This document shows positions 1-11,577 of a stretch of DNA of 64,000 nt, one piece after another. A model generated the notes under the pieces. That model saw only the letters and a program-made list of their open reading frames with translations. It ran no database searches and was not told the origin of the DNA. Numbering within the stretch: the first letter of the stretch is position 1; each line of letters begins with the position of its first letter. Origin of the DNA: Blasia pusilla (Eukaryota; Marchantiophyta; Marchantiopsida; Blasiales); contig CM114274.1 in assembly GCA_050084515.1 (NCBI GenBank), positions 11,842,001 to 11,906,000 of the forward strand. Direction: 5' to 3'. A program made the position numbers and the translations under genes.

Positions 1-240
1 ACTCTACTGGCATAACCAAATCTTGAAATTTCAGATCAATGAAGGCAACCCCAATTTAATTCCAAAGCAGAGCATAAAGCATGTTGGAAAAACAGAAACT
101 GACTCCTGTGCGAAATACTAGAACATATCCACAAATGAAGAGCCCTGTTCATTGCAAAGATTAGGAAATTGTGGCGGTGTATAGATTATCACAGCACTGA
201 CAGCCCAACAGGAATGTTAGAATAAAGTTGGGCTACTTAC

Positions 241-2341
241 AGGGAACAGAAGTTGAGCAACCCACATGTAAAAAAGGGGCCCAACCAGAGAAACTAAGTC
301 CAATCGAAGCCTTGATGGAGTTCTGGGCATGTCTTTTATGAACCAAATTGGTAGTTCAGCCTGAGGTCCTAACACAAAGCGCAGAAATGACTGTGCTGCC
401 TGAAATGCACATCACAACCCAATCAGATACCTTTCAAGGCCATATGGGCCAAGGAAAGTTCAACAAATCTACTGTCTGGGATAAAGCAATTGCAACATTG
501 GCTGAAAAGCATTCTTGATTACGCAAGGTTTTGCTTGTAGAATTTTGTGAGTTACCAAGTTCATGGGCTTTGAAGTACGAGCGATTCCAGGGGGAGCATT
601 GCCAGTGTCATTAGTCATGGTCTGATTGAACCATATGGCAACGTCCAAATTGTTCAAAGAGGAATCTCCAAAGTCATAAGCTGCAAGCAGTCAGGTGACA
701 AATCAGGGAATTGACTTTAACAAAGTAAGGAGGCAGCACAAACACTTGAATCCTGATTCAATTCAGCCATTCACCTGTTACATATTCGTTGATCACTTGT
801 TTTGGATTTCCTACAGGGTCTCCCTTGCGGAATCCTTTATAAAGCTCATTGTTTATGGCAGTGGAGTTCTCACGAAATACAACTTGAGTAGTCAGACACT
901 GAGAAGCTGCAAAACCAAATTTAAACACACAATTAATTGTACTGGCATTGGAACTAAAGTCTCGAGACCTATGAATGACCAACACAGTAATCGTAAAATG
1001 TCTGCATTTTCCATTAGCTAAATGGATCCATCAAGAACAAAATGTTCAGGGTAGCCTTCAGAGTACATACAGTATGTTACACTTGGGAGACCTTCTCCTA
1101 ATTGATACGTGAAGGGAAGGTCAGCATTTTGAGCACATGTCCCATTTTGCAACACGTATAAGGGTTCAGGTTCCATAAAACCGGGCTCAATAACCAGTTG
1201 AGAAATTAACTCTGATCCTGATCCCTGTATACAGCACATTCTGTCAGTGGTGACCCTGAGTTTTGGGCACAACAAAGCTGTTACTCGAAAAACCTGACTA
1301 GAATTGGTCATGAACTTGGAGCCAAACAGTAATACTGCTGCACAAGTTTTGATACTTCTTGTAACTACATATTTTGTGTTAATGATGTTCAGGGCTGTGC
1401 TACTTAGTCTTCCACTGATAATTACTGAGTTCAAGGCTTCAAAGGTGATAATTGGTATCAGAAAAAAGCGGTACTTCAACGAGATCAAGGGTAGAACCAC
1501 AAGTTTTGAGAAGAACACTCACCGCTATCAATTCAGAGTACAGTAGCAAGGACTCTGATATGTTTGGTGTCAGTTTGTTTGTAGCACTTTGTGAGGGATT
1601 GGAAATAAGAAGGCTTCTGGCCAGAGCTGCAAGGTTACAGAGTCCAAACAAGCATCAGTTTTACTTCCCTAGGACAAGAGAGGAATAAAACGTGTGAGCA
1701 CAAACAAGGTACCAAAAATGATTCTCCACCTATGAGCACACCGCCATCCTCAAAAGCAGTTTTAAGTTCCCATACATTCCAATGTTACCCTAGAACCCAA
1801 TTTTCAAATGCAGGACATGGTTCAACATCGATACCACTGATGAGGTTGAAACCTTGTACCTCAGTGGCATCAATGGTTCAACCATTGGTAACAATGGTTG
1901 CGCCCTCAACTCATGCATTTCTTTTGAAGGACAGACGCAACCTGAGACTTCAACAATGATGCAATAGTTTATGGTTTAAGACGAAGTAATAGTTAAGAGT
2001 AAAAGATTACCAGATGAAGTCTCTTGATTTTTCCCAGTGTAAAGGATGGTTGCAGGACGAGGATTTAACCCTTGAAACGGTGAATCGGGTACGTTTGCTC
2101 GATACTGTGGGCGTGGAACCTGCATTAGACTGGGCCATGCAGGTGGGTGCGGGACTCCACATCTTGATGCTTGGTCAGAGTCGGAATACTGAATGCCACA
2201 AATGTCCGTACCCTCGAGGCAACCACACTTATATTTGGCCGCATCAAAGATTCTGTTAATTAAGCTTTGGATAATGAAGAGCAGAATACAAATAATTATC
2301 GGAAAGGCTATGATACAGCAATTGGACCGAGTGTTGCGTTT
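241..2341 (-). CDS. ABC transporter A family, plant ATH (ABCA2-12-like) subfamily, 5' part only
   Basis: Exons I can delimit on the minus strand are 2341-2011, about 1626-1522, 1224-1092, 906-775, 680-556 and 399-241. All have AG/GT borders, and where checked the phases join cleanly (single bases at 2011, 1092 and 775 are completed by the next exon). The 2341-2011 exon encodes a basic stretch, a transmembrane helix (IIAFPIIICILLFIIQSLI) and a Cys-rich loop with CGCLEG and SDQASRC, as at the N terminus of plant half-size ABCA proteins. Later exons carry the extracellular domain (AIWFN, NELYKGF). Exon 399-241 enters the membrane domain (RLRLDLVSLVGPLFYMWV). The family exports lipids or related substrates using ATP. 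The nucleotide-binding domain lies beyond the left edge. The first coding exon with the start codon, and probably one small exon between 1522 and 1224, were not located. The family call is firm; the exact paralogue is not. Confidence 0.85.
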
Positions 2342-4322
2342 CTGCAAAAGACAGAAGAAATTTTTGAAGTCAGATCTGCGATTCCAAGATTCATCCAACC
2401 AAAATCCGACACAAGTGTACCTTTCAATGATATACCCAACATACGCACACACACAACTCTGTAAGGGTCGCCACTTTTTCATGAAATCCTGGTAGTCTCC
2501 AGCTGTTGATATTTTCAGAATGATAGTTTCAACCTCCTCGTAGCTCTGCGCTGTTGCGATGCTACATACTTGACTTAAGTAGACAAGAGTTACCTTTGTC
2601 TGAGTGAAATTCTTCTCACAAAGGGGTCATACTACTCTAAATGACCAATATGATGAGCCACCAGCTCTTCTTTGCCTTGCAGAAGAATACTTTCGGGCTC
2701 ACGTACAACTCGCCTAGAAATTTCTGCTCATCGACAATTGAATCGGAAATCTCTCTACAAATCCCACTGAAGAGATGGATGGACTAGTATACTAGGTGCA
2801 ACGACTCAAAGTTATGGAATGTTCAGGAGGACAGACATGAAAGTTACGGTGTGCACCTGGAAGGTAAGATTCTTGCGGAGCAACGCATCAGCCTGAGTCC
2901 CGAAAGTGGGCACACTCGACACACGACCCCTGTTCATCGTACCATTCGCTTCATGATCGGGCTCCAGAGAGTCCATCCTTGTCTCGCGTCAGCTCTCTCT
3001 ACTTCAGCACTCTTAAATCCCCACTGCCTTGATGGGTACTAAGGACACGGTTCAGAATAGTCCACAATCTACTCTTTCTCTGTCTCTCTATTTGGCAAGA
3101 CTACGACAGGAACTAATCAATGAACTCCCTCTCTCTCTCTCTCTCTCACAACCAATCAATTCATCCATCCATTCGCTCTCTCTTTTCGACAATCGGCTTA
3201 AAACACGTAGAGAATTAAACTCATGCAAAGAAAAGAGTCTACCAATCACGAATTGAAACAATTCCTAAATACAGGCTATCAATTGAGTCTTTAACATCTG
3301 GTTAACATCTGGGGCGCTAAACTAAACTGAGAATACCAAAAAAAGAGAAGAAAAAGGAAACCTCTCTCTATGTTCCCAGACAACTCCACATACCGCTTTC
3401 TAGTGCATTCTGGGATTTTGATGGGTGAATATAAACTCTCCAGAGGTGAGGCCCGCGATGCGCAGTTCCCCTCCGCATCTAATGCGCCTGAACTTCGTCT
3501 CCTTGAATGCGCACGAAGCTCCCGGGAACTGACCGCGACGTCGGCTTCACGATCGGGGGGACCTGGTTCGACCGCAAATGACGACAGAATACTTCCTCCG
3601 GTGTTACCTTCCATCCTGCATATTGTTCATCTTTTTTCTGCTATCGACACGTGTTCAGGAAGTTCTTGAAAGGAAGTTCTTAGCACGTGTCACGTGAACA
3701 GAGGAGGAGGACCGGAGACTTTTTTAAAACTTCGAAAATCATCCGTACATAGCACTCGCAAACACTAGAGTAGTAGTGAGTAATAAATAAAGATTCGTGC
3801 AAGACACGGTCACTCGCAGGTCCTTACTAGTTGCCTTGAACTCGAAGAGTAGTCCTTAGAGTCCTTAGTCCCTTACAGCATTCGACGTCGCGTATGTATG
3901 TATGTAGCAGCTATTGTCACAGCCTGCCCCCTTTCCCATGGTCAGATCGCCGGGCAGCGAATCCAAAGTCCCCCGGGGCCATTCACCGCGTGACCGCGCG
4001 CCTCGTCTGCGTCGCGATCCTTCCTCTCCCCTTTCCTACTTTCCTACTTTCCGACCGCCTCGGGAGACCGCGTGACGTGAGCCTCCGCCGCGCGAGGCCC
4101 GGACAAGCGGCATCGAGCGTGGTTTCGGGCACTGCACGTGGAGGAGATCAGAGTTTGCAGTTGGTTGCGTGGACTTTGACGTCATTTCCACGCAAGCAAA
4201 CTCAAGATTGCACGACATGGTCGCTCCACCCTCCACGAAAATACCCGGGCTGACGAGGAACCGCAAGAGTCGATTCCGTGGCCAACTTCTCTTAAGGTAG
4301 TAAGGTCGGACTTGGTTTTCCA
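2342..4322. other. upstream flank of the ABCA gene; no confident gene
   Basis: This stretch should hold the missing first exon and promoter of the minus-strand ABCA gene, but I could not fix either. It contains a short CT microsatellite (about 3123-3148) and a GC- and CpG-rich block (about 3900-4260). Within that block, about 35 bases near 4110-4145 resemble the gypsy element at about 8738-8772. The open frames here have no recognisable domain. Confidence 0.4.
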
Positions 4323-4884
4323 TCCCAATTTCTATTAAAGTTTTATAGTTTCGATATAAATTTTTAATTATAATTTCTTAAATATGATAAAACAAAATAG
4401 TAATATGTTTTTATTTTATAATTTATTATGAATTTTAAAATAAATGAAAAATTTTGGATAATAATTTGTGTAAGAAGTAATGAGGTTTGATTTGATTTGA
4501 TTGGTGAAGATTATATTTATGGGAGAATTATTTAATAGCGATTTTATGTACGTAAGGAATGAGTTAAAACTTAATAGTAATTATTATAAGAAGCAATATG
4601 ATTTAATTTGATTGGTGCCCAGGGTTATATTTATGGGAGAGTGGTTTCATGGTGATTTTATGTATGCGACTTGGGTTAAAACTTGGATGGTAATTATTGC
4701 AGGAAATAGTGGGGTTTAGTTTGATTGATGGGGATTATATTTATGGGGGGAGTGGTTTAGTGATGATTTTATATATGTGAGGAGAGGATTAAAAAAAAAT
4801 TCCACTTTTTAATTTCTTTTTTTTTTCTAATAATTCTTTATAAAAATATCTCTTTTCGTGTGTAGCACGGGTATCCTAACTAGT
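4323..4884 (+). mobile_element. non-autonomous Helitron-like element with internal ~115-bp repeats
   Basis: The right end has a short hairpin (CGTG tgtag CACG, 4857-4869) about 10 bases before a terminal CTAG (4880-4883) followed by T, the usual Helitron 3' signature. A TC after an A at 4322/4323 is a plausible 5' end. From about 4486 to 4790 there are about three imperfect ~115-bp repeats, each with a core like TTTGATT..GGGGATTATATTTATGGG..GTGGTTTA..GATTTTATG. The same repeat core recurs at 33121-33575. There is no Rep/helicase coding. The 5' end is inferred. Confidence 0.5.
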
Positions 4885-5724
4885 CTTTCCAAAGAGCAAC
4901 GGCCTGAAAGGTTTCCTCATAGGGGGTGAGGACTCCGCGGCTTTCTTGCGCCTGAAAATAATGGTCGCAAGAATGACAAGGGCCCCGATAAAAATTGAGG
5001 ACGCTGATCATAAACGAAGGATTTTGACCATTTCAGAAATACATGAATTGTAGGATGTACTTGATCTGACGTAACTTCCAGGGTCTCAAGATCTTTGATG
5101 ACGGACATCTCTTTGAGTCCATGGAATCGGGCTCAACGAGTATGTGGAGCCCCCGACGCAAAAAGGAGCATACCGTATCGGCTAAACTCACTGGAAAGAG
5201 ATACGACTACCACTTATGTCGGAATCTCCCACGGCTTCAAAATCCTACGCAAAAGTTCAATATTTTTATAAAATTATGGATACTAGTTATTTACATAAAA
5301 AATAGAAGTTGTTAAAAAAAATTCACTTTTGGATCCAAGATGATGAACATAAAGGACTAGTAAAACTTCTCTCCCATGCATTCTATGGTTAGGCGGATGA
5401 ATCCATGTCCATCATGAAATCGATCATAGAGATGGGTCTTAGATCCCCAAACAACCTCATATAGTAGGGTTCATTCTTAAGAAACTAATTTGGCCCTCAA
5501 GAAAGTAGCGGTCTAAATTATGAAAATTTATATGATCACATTTAGGTGAACCGTTCCATTTTCATTGTATGCTATGGTGGATGGTGTTGCATGTCTACAA
5601 ACAATGTCTAGTAATCTCAATCACTACAGGTTTCCCATATGATGCACTTGCATTGGGAAAACCGAAAATATAATGTTCATAAATGGTAAAAAGGCAAGTG
5701 TGAGATGTTTAAACTCAAGATGAG
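4885..5724. other. spacer between the Helitron-like element and gypsy copy 1; nothing recognised
   Basis: About 840 bases of moderately AT-rich sequence with only short open frames and no domain, repeat or RNA gene that I can support. Confidence 0.4.
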
Positions 5725-6242
5725 TGTCACGTCCTTTAGGATAGATCCGTGAGATCTAGTAGAGCGTCTTCAAGAGTAGTGGAGGACAGGCCTAGGAGGT
5801 CAAGGATGACCTGCTCAGGCCCTGGGAAACTTGAGAGAGCAGGTTTCCCCTTCGTTTTGGCTCATTTAGAGCCATATTGAGAAACTTACTATTTTAGGCA
5901 AGTACCATTTTGAGTATATGATCGACTTTCTATTTTTGGTAAGTGGCCCTTGACCTCCTACATCAGGTCAAGAGCCAAGGAGGTGACTTGGGAGAATAGG
6001 TTACCATGGAGAGAGCTTGGGAGATGGGAGGGGTATATATCCCAAGGAGAGAGAGCTTGAGAGCTCATTCTCTCTTTGTTCAACCTCTTGGCATGAGACG
6101 GCGGAGCTATGGTCCATTGCCTTGTGAGTGTAACCCAAGCCTTTCATTAGGAGAGTGGATTTGGTTTGACATGAGAGAGAGTGCACACCTTAGAGAGCTA
6201 TGGTGTGAGATTGTGTAGAGAGAGATTGGATCTTACTTTACA
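5725..6242 (+). repeat. 5' LTR of gypsy copy 1
   Basis: It begins TGTCACG and ends TTTACA (TG...CA) and aligns along its length with 12249-12766. A TATA box (TATATAT, about 6034-6040) lies about 200 bases before the end, consistent with an LTR promoter and a short R-U5. The bases just upstream (5700-5724) do not match the ~128-bp segment that precedes the 3' copy. Confidence 0.75.
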
Positions 6243-7011
6243 AAAAGAGAATGAGAGAGTGAGAGAGCTTCATGGGGGAGCTCGTTGGTCACTCGCTGTT
6301 TTTGCAGGTTGGGGACCGTGTTCCTCGTTCAACGGCTCATGGGAGTGCTCATCAGAGCAAGGGTTGCTTGGATTGTTCTTTCCATTTGTCGATTTTTCAT
6401 GTGGAAGAGTGGCGCGCGGAAGCGCTGCCCAATTTTTGATAGGGATTGAGTATGGGGGCGGGTTGCCCCATGCCCGTGCTTTCGGAAGCACCATGTCGCT
6501 TGCTGATTTGTATTTTTACAGGTTTTAAATTTTTGTTGGGAGGAATCAGCGCGGAGGCGCTGCCGAATTTTGTGTAGGAGAAAGAGATATTGGGCTTTAC
6601 GACAGTCCCTGTTAGTTTTTACTGGAACGTTCAATTTTAAATATTTTTTGATGTTGGCATAGATTCTGAAGTTGTGCACGCTATGCAACAAACAATGCGC
6701 AATTTGGAGTTGTGAGCAAAAAGTTATGGTCAATCTTGCAAAACTGCCATTGCTAGGTGATTTTTAGGGTTAAAATGTGCAAACCATCAACGGTCAACCG
6801 TCACCGTCAATGGTCCACCGTCCGTTGTCCTCCCTTGGTTGCCATTGTCGCCGTTACGGAGTGGAGGATCTTCCATAACGTTCGTTGATTCTTGGACTTG
6901 CGTCGCCATCACGTACTTTGTTTTGGCCGCCACCGTCATCAACCTGTGATGGCATATGACCTCATGTTACAGTGTTTGAGTTTTGATTTCATGCTGCTAT
7001 GTTGTGATTGG
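6243..7011 (+). other. leader-like region of gypsy copy 1
   Basis: It lies between the 5' LTR and a second, partial LTR copy. There is no gag or protease similarity in any frame that I can recognise. It holds short GC-rich pieces (for example GCGCGGAAGCGCTGCC near 6412 and a related GCGCGGAGGCGCTGCC near 6550) and a run of short CCGTC/CCGTT motifs (about 6790-6950). It is probably untranslated leader or rearranged sequence. Confidence 0.4.
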
Positions 7012-7360
7012 TAGGCAAGTACCATTTTGAGTATATGATCGACTTTCTATTTTTGGTAAGTGGCCCTTGACCTCCTACATCAGGTCAAGAGCCAAGGAGG
7101 TGACTTGGGAGAATAGGTTACCATGGAGAGAGCTTGCGAGAGGGGAGGGGTATACCTCAAGGAGAGAGAACTTGAAATCTCATTCTCTCTTTGTTGAACT
7201 TCTTGGCATAAGATGGCTGAGCTATGGTCCCTTGCCTTGTGAGTGTAACCCAAGCCTCTCATTAGGAGAGTGGGTTTGGTTTGACATGAGAGAGAACGCA
7301 CACCTTTGAGAGCTATGGTGTGAGATGGTGTAGAGAGAGATTGGATCTTACTTTACAAAG
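7012..7360 (+). repeat. internal partial duplicate of the LTR
   Basis: This closely repeats 5895-6242 (both start TAGGCAAGTACCATTTTGAG and end near GATCTTACTTTACA). It lacks the first ~170 bases of the LTR and has lost the good TATA box (GGGGTATACC). It sits immediately upstream of the methyltransferase region, where gag and protease should be. A recombination or nested-insertion scar is the simplest reading. Confidence 0.75.
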
Positions 7361-7463
7361 AGAGAATGAGCTTATGCTGTGAAACCCTAAAGTAGTTGTT
7401 TGTGGAGGAGAGGTGCCGCTTTGGGGCTCGACTGAGGAGCTTTGACGCTTATCCATTGAGCAT

Positions 7464-8600
7464 GTGCAGACCGCGTGGAGCGAGACATTTGCACTAGAGT
7501 GTGACGGGTCAGAGGAACCCCAAGTAAGCAGGAGTGCTACTATGACCCCTTTGGACACCATCTCGATTGTGTGGTGCATCCGAGAGAAGGGTATTCGGGT
7601 GTTGGATCTCTTTGGAGGGATCAACACTGGGTTAGCTGTTGTTTTGCACGTTTGAGTGCGCGTGCAGGAGTATCTGTATGTGGAGATTGATGATGTTATG
7701 AGACACGCTTCACTTCACCATGTGGCACTGTTACGCCTCCGTTTTCCCGACTTGTTGTCTGCGTCCGCCATTCAGGGTTACCAGAGTTCCCTACCAAGGG
7801 ACATTTCATTGTTGGGGGCACACGACTTGCAGCCGGTAGGGACCATAGACTTGGTCATTGCTGGTTGGCCGTGTCAAGGCCAATCGAGTGCTGGACGAGG
7901 TAGCGGGTTAGTTGACACTCGGTCCAGGTTTTTTTGGGAGATGATGTGGATCTTGCGACATTTACAAGAGCATTAGTCTCGTTCTCCAACATACATTTTG
8001 GAGAATGTGCCAATTTTTGGGCGATTCGAGGTCCCGCGTGGTGACGAGTGCACATCTGGTGCGCGCATGGATCGGCTCGGCAGTGTTGTTAGATGCGGCG
8101 AGTGTGGGTTCACGAGCACATTGCCCGCGTCTTTCGTGGACCAACTTGGTACCACATGAGGTATTGCGGAGGGCTTATGCGAGAGTGGAGCATCCCTCCA
8201 ATTTGTTGGTGGATTCTATATTGGATACGGACCATCAATCATAGACAATGAGGCACAATGTTCGATCGCCATTGACTGTGGTCAACAGGATTGGCATGCC
8301 ACGAGCCGCCTTTCCCACATTGGTGAGTTTTCCCGCTTCCTATGCATTCAAGGAGGCCCGACCTGGCTTGGTTTGGGATGACGAGGTACAGAGGTTGGTG
8401 GAGCCCAACGCCGATGAGCGAGAGCGAGCGATGGGATTCCCCACATAAGTGACGGTAGTACTGTCACCATCGGAGGCATCACGACGTCATGTCTTGGGTC
8501 AGGCGATGGACCTGAACTGCTTGACATGGATTTTCAGCTTAGGAGTAGCTGAGCAGCGTCATTTGAAGATGCGACAGATCTCAGTTGTTGTGTTGGTGAG
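7464..8600 (+). pseudogene. DNMT3-like cytosine-5 DNA methyltransferase module of the gypsy polyprotein
   Basis: Conserved C5-methyltransferase motifs appear in order. Motif I (SAM binding) is IRVLDLFGG at 7593, followed by an acidic motif II region (YLYVEIDD). Motif IV is PCQGQSSAG with the catalytic Cys at 7872-7874. Motif VI is YILENVP with Glu-Asn at 8001-8006. Motif VIII is LLDAASVGSRAHCPRLSW (8089-8142). Motifs IX-X are RERAMGFPT then RRHVLGQAMDL (about 8422-8514). The spacing, the motif VIII pattern (Asp-Ala...Ala-His-x-x-Arg) and the RxxLGxxxxxxxI ending fit the DNMT3 family better than DNMT1/CMT or bacterial enzymes. The frame shifts by one base in a T run at about 8014-8018. Stops at 7974 (TAG) and 8446 (TAA) break it. 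Downstream it runs in the same frame as RT. The role would be transfer of a methyl group from SAM to cytosine in DNA. Confidence 0.85.
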
Positions 8601-8859
8601 CCCCATGCCTACCGAGACGGTTGAGGCAGTGGCTGGGGGCGAGACCCAAGGAGATCGACACACCAGGGATGATCGGAAGAAACACCCTTGGACCTCTTGG
8701 GATGTTTTCTAGGTATGCCAGGAGATGATAGCCACAGCATCAAGCATGGTTCTGGGTACTGCACATGGAGATGAGAGTTCAATTGTTTGAGACGGGGTTG
8801 CACCATAGCAACCACCGACATCCGCGCCGAAGAGTCCTATCGTAGTCACGATGGAGACT

Positions 8860-9900
8860 TGGGAGCTAGATATGAGCCTTAAGTTGACAAGAGGAGAGCG
8901 GCGCCGGATACACCAGTTCCTTAGGAGTTATAGGAGTTGTTTTGCATTTAGTATGCATGATTTGGGTACGTTGAAGGATCTAGGGATCCGCATTGAGTTG
9001 TCAAGTGACACGCTGATCTTCTGACGACCCTACAGGTACAGTGACATGGAGAGTAGGAGTAGGAGTAGGAGCCAAGACTTGGTTGGAGTAGGACTAGTGG
9101 AGATGTTGCATGGAGAGTATGCATATGCCACTGTCATGCCCGCCAAGATGGATGTGCAAGGCAACTGGACGGATAGGCAAATGTATGGAGATTACCGACC
9201 TATCAATCGGCAGACAAAGTATTATAGGTATGCCATGCCCACCCTTGAGGAGATCTTTCATGCGATTGGGCATGCAAAGATCTTTAGTTCATTGGATTTG
9301 TGAGCCGGATACCAACTGCTGCCTATCAGATTGGAGGACATGCAAAAGACGTCATTTTGGGGCATCGATCCTCACACGAAGGATTGTTTGTACCAGTGGC
9401 GGTTCTTACCATTCGTGTTAAAGAACGCCCCGGTTGAGTTTCAGAGGGTCATGGATAGGATCTTGGAAAGTCTGGATTTTGCTAGGTGTTATATTGATGA
9501 CATTGTAGTGTTTAGCGCCACGGTTGAGGAGCATGAGCGACATCTAGAGGAGATGTTTCGACGATTGCAGTTACATGGGCTAAAGCTACATCCAGACAAG
9601 TGCAAGTTCTTCTAAGACCAGATTGACTACTTGGGTCATACGATATACCCATGGGGCCTTGGTGTGCAACAGACAAAGGTAGAGGCTATTTCACGCATTC
9701 CACACCCTACAGATGTGAGTCGAGTTTGTGCATTCATGGGATTGGCGAACTTCTATCGACGGTACGTCAAGGGTTTCAGTTCTATTGCGAAGCCGCTAAT
9801 CTTGATGACCAAGGTGGATAAGGAGTGGTAGTGGGGGGATGAGCAAGAGAGAGCATTTCAGATGCTTAAAGACAGATTGACATTCACGCCCATATTGAGG
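8860..9900 (+). pseudogene. Ty3/gypsy reverse transcriptase
   Basis: Typical gypsy RT blocks occur in frame 1: MYGDYRPINRQT, then MPTLEEIFHAIGHAKIFSSLDL (motif A area), QWRFLPFVLKNAPVEFQRVMD (motif B area), the catalytic YIDD at 9490-9501, and LHPDKCKFF followed by YLGHTI. The thumb/connection piece (HPTDVSRVCAFMGLANFYRRY) follows. Stops at about 9301, 9613 and 9829 interrupt it. Each lies where the family usually has Arg or Gln and could come from a single C-to-T change. It continues in the same frame from the end of the methyltransferase and into RNase H and integrase. Confidence 0.93.
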
Positions 9901-11577
9901 AGAGACCGATCAGGGGGCATCCTTTCCAGTTGCATGCCGATTGGAGCATGTTGGGGATTGGAGCCGTGCTCACCCATCATGACAATGATGGTTGAGAGTT
10001 CGTGGTGGCTTATGCTAGTTGCTTGAACAACGCTATAGAGGCAAAGTAAAGCTCGTATGAGGGTGAGTGCTTGACAATCGTAGAGAGGCACAGTGTTCAC
10101 ACTTGTGGGTCGACATTTTAGATGTTATCTATTCAGCAATCCCTTTACCATCATTACTGATCATCAGCCACTTAAGTGGTTGATGGAGTTCGACAAGCTT
10201 ACAGGGAAACTTGCGAGGTGGACTCTTTTGTTGCAAGAGAATGACTTCCAGGTGGTGCATAGACCTTGGATGCTCAACCAAGATGCATATGGTTTGAGCC
10301 GTAATCCATGCTCGAGTCAGCGAGATGCGACTAGAGCTCGTTCGCATGGTGAGAGTGATGAGGAGTTGGTGCCAGGATGGCATGCGTTAGCCTATTTAGG
10401 CTTGTTGGCTATGGAGAGCCACATTATTGAGACTTTGATGGCGAGGTTTGATGGAGAGTCCTTAGATCCAGAGGTCAGTGAGGAGACGACAAGTGGCCGA
10501 GACATTCACGACGATGGAGTGGTCTTGGAGTACCTGTGTATTGGCAGCGTCACGAGCACAGTAGGTGCCAGAGAGCGTGATCGGATCCTACATCAAGCCA
10601 GACGGTTCCAGTGGGAGGGCACATATGTATTGCGAGTGTGGGAGGATGGAAGGATGCGTGTAGTGCCTCATCCTTCGCGGAGAGCATGTTTGGTGCGTCA
10701 TGCCCACGAGGAGTCGGGTCATTTTGGAGTAAAGCGGACATACAGCTTGGTCCAGATTCAGTATTGGTGGCGAGGCATGCAGACTGACGCTCAAAAGTTT
10801 GTTGCCAGATGCATGATGTGTGATTGAGTGCGATCATCGTTCAATGCTCCAACTCCACAGTTGCATCCACTTCCGATCATGGGTTTAGGTTATAGATGGA
10901 GTTTGGATTTTTCAGGACCTTTGCCTTTGACGGAGCGCCATAGTCGTTATGTGTTGGTAATGGTTGAGCACTTCTCGAAGTGGATAGAGTTGGTTGCATT
11001 GCCTGACAAAGCGAGTGAGGAAGAAGCATATGCCTTCCTAGATCGAGTGTTGAGTCATTACGGCGCACTAGCTGAGGTGTTGACAAACCAAGGTACAGAG
11101 TTTCGCGGGGAGTTTCAGGCCTTGTGTGATCAGACACTCATCGACCACCGCACTACTTCGAGAGATCATCCTAAGGCGGATGGACAAGCGGAGCCGGTTG
11201 TGCAAACGGTGAAGAGAGGACTACGCAAGTATGGCTTGCAGAGAGGTCACCTAGGAGATTGGGACCTTCAGTTGCCGTTGTTGGCAATGCGATACTGATT
11301 CAGCAGGCAAGCATCCTTAGCGTCTTTCTCACCGTACTTGTTGCTTTATGACCAAGAGCCAGATTTACCAACGGCCATTTGTCGAGATATTGGTGAGGTG
11401 TTGAACCTTGATGAACCTGATATATGGATGCGAGCATGTTCTCAGAGGGCTGAGTTGTTTTGGAGAGTGATGCCCACGTCGTTTGAGAACTTGGCGATTG
11501 CGCAACATCGGGATACGTCGAGGTATGCCACTATTCGGGGAGGTGGTTATCGACATACTATCCCGAGGTTTCATTAG
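9901..11577 (+). pseudogene. Ty3/gypsy RNase H and integrase
   Basis: RNase H is shown by FTIITDHQPLKWL and RWTLLLQENDFQVVHRP. The integrase zinc-binding domain (His-His-Cys-Cys) is RHAHEESGHFGVKRTY followed by CMMCD ending near 10824. The catalytic core starts near 10880: first Asp in SLDFSGP (10906). The expected second Asp is Asn (TNQGTEF, AAC at 11086-11088). The Glu is retained in DGQAEP (11191-11193). RNase H sits before integrase, as in Ty3/gypsy. The frame is the same as RT, with stops at 10825, 11296 and 11575 (TGA, TGA, TAG). The Asp-to-Asn change alone would abolish strand transfer. Confidence 0.92.

Noticed and set aside
7464-8600. Bacterial restriction-modification methyltransferase or contamination
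   Set aside because: The motif VIII and X patterns fit DNMT3, and the frame continues into a gypsy RT flanked by plant LTRs. A second copy shows the same arrangement.
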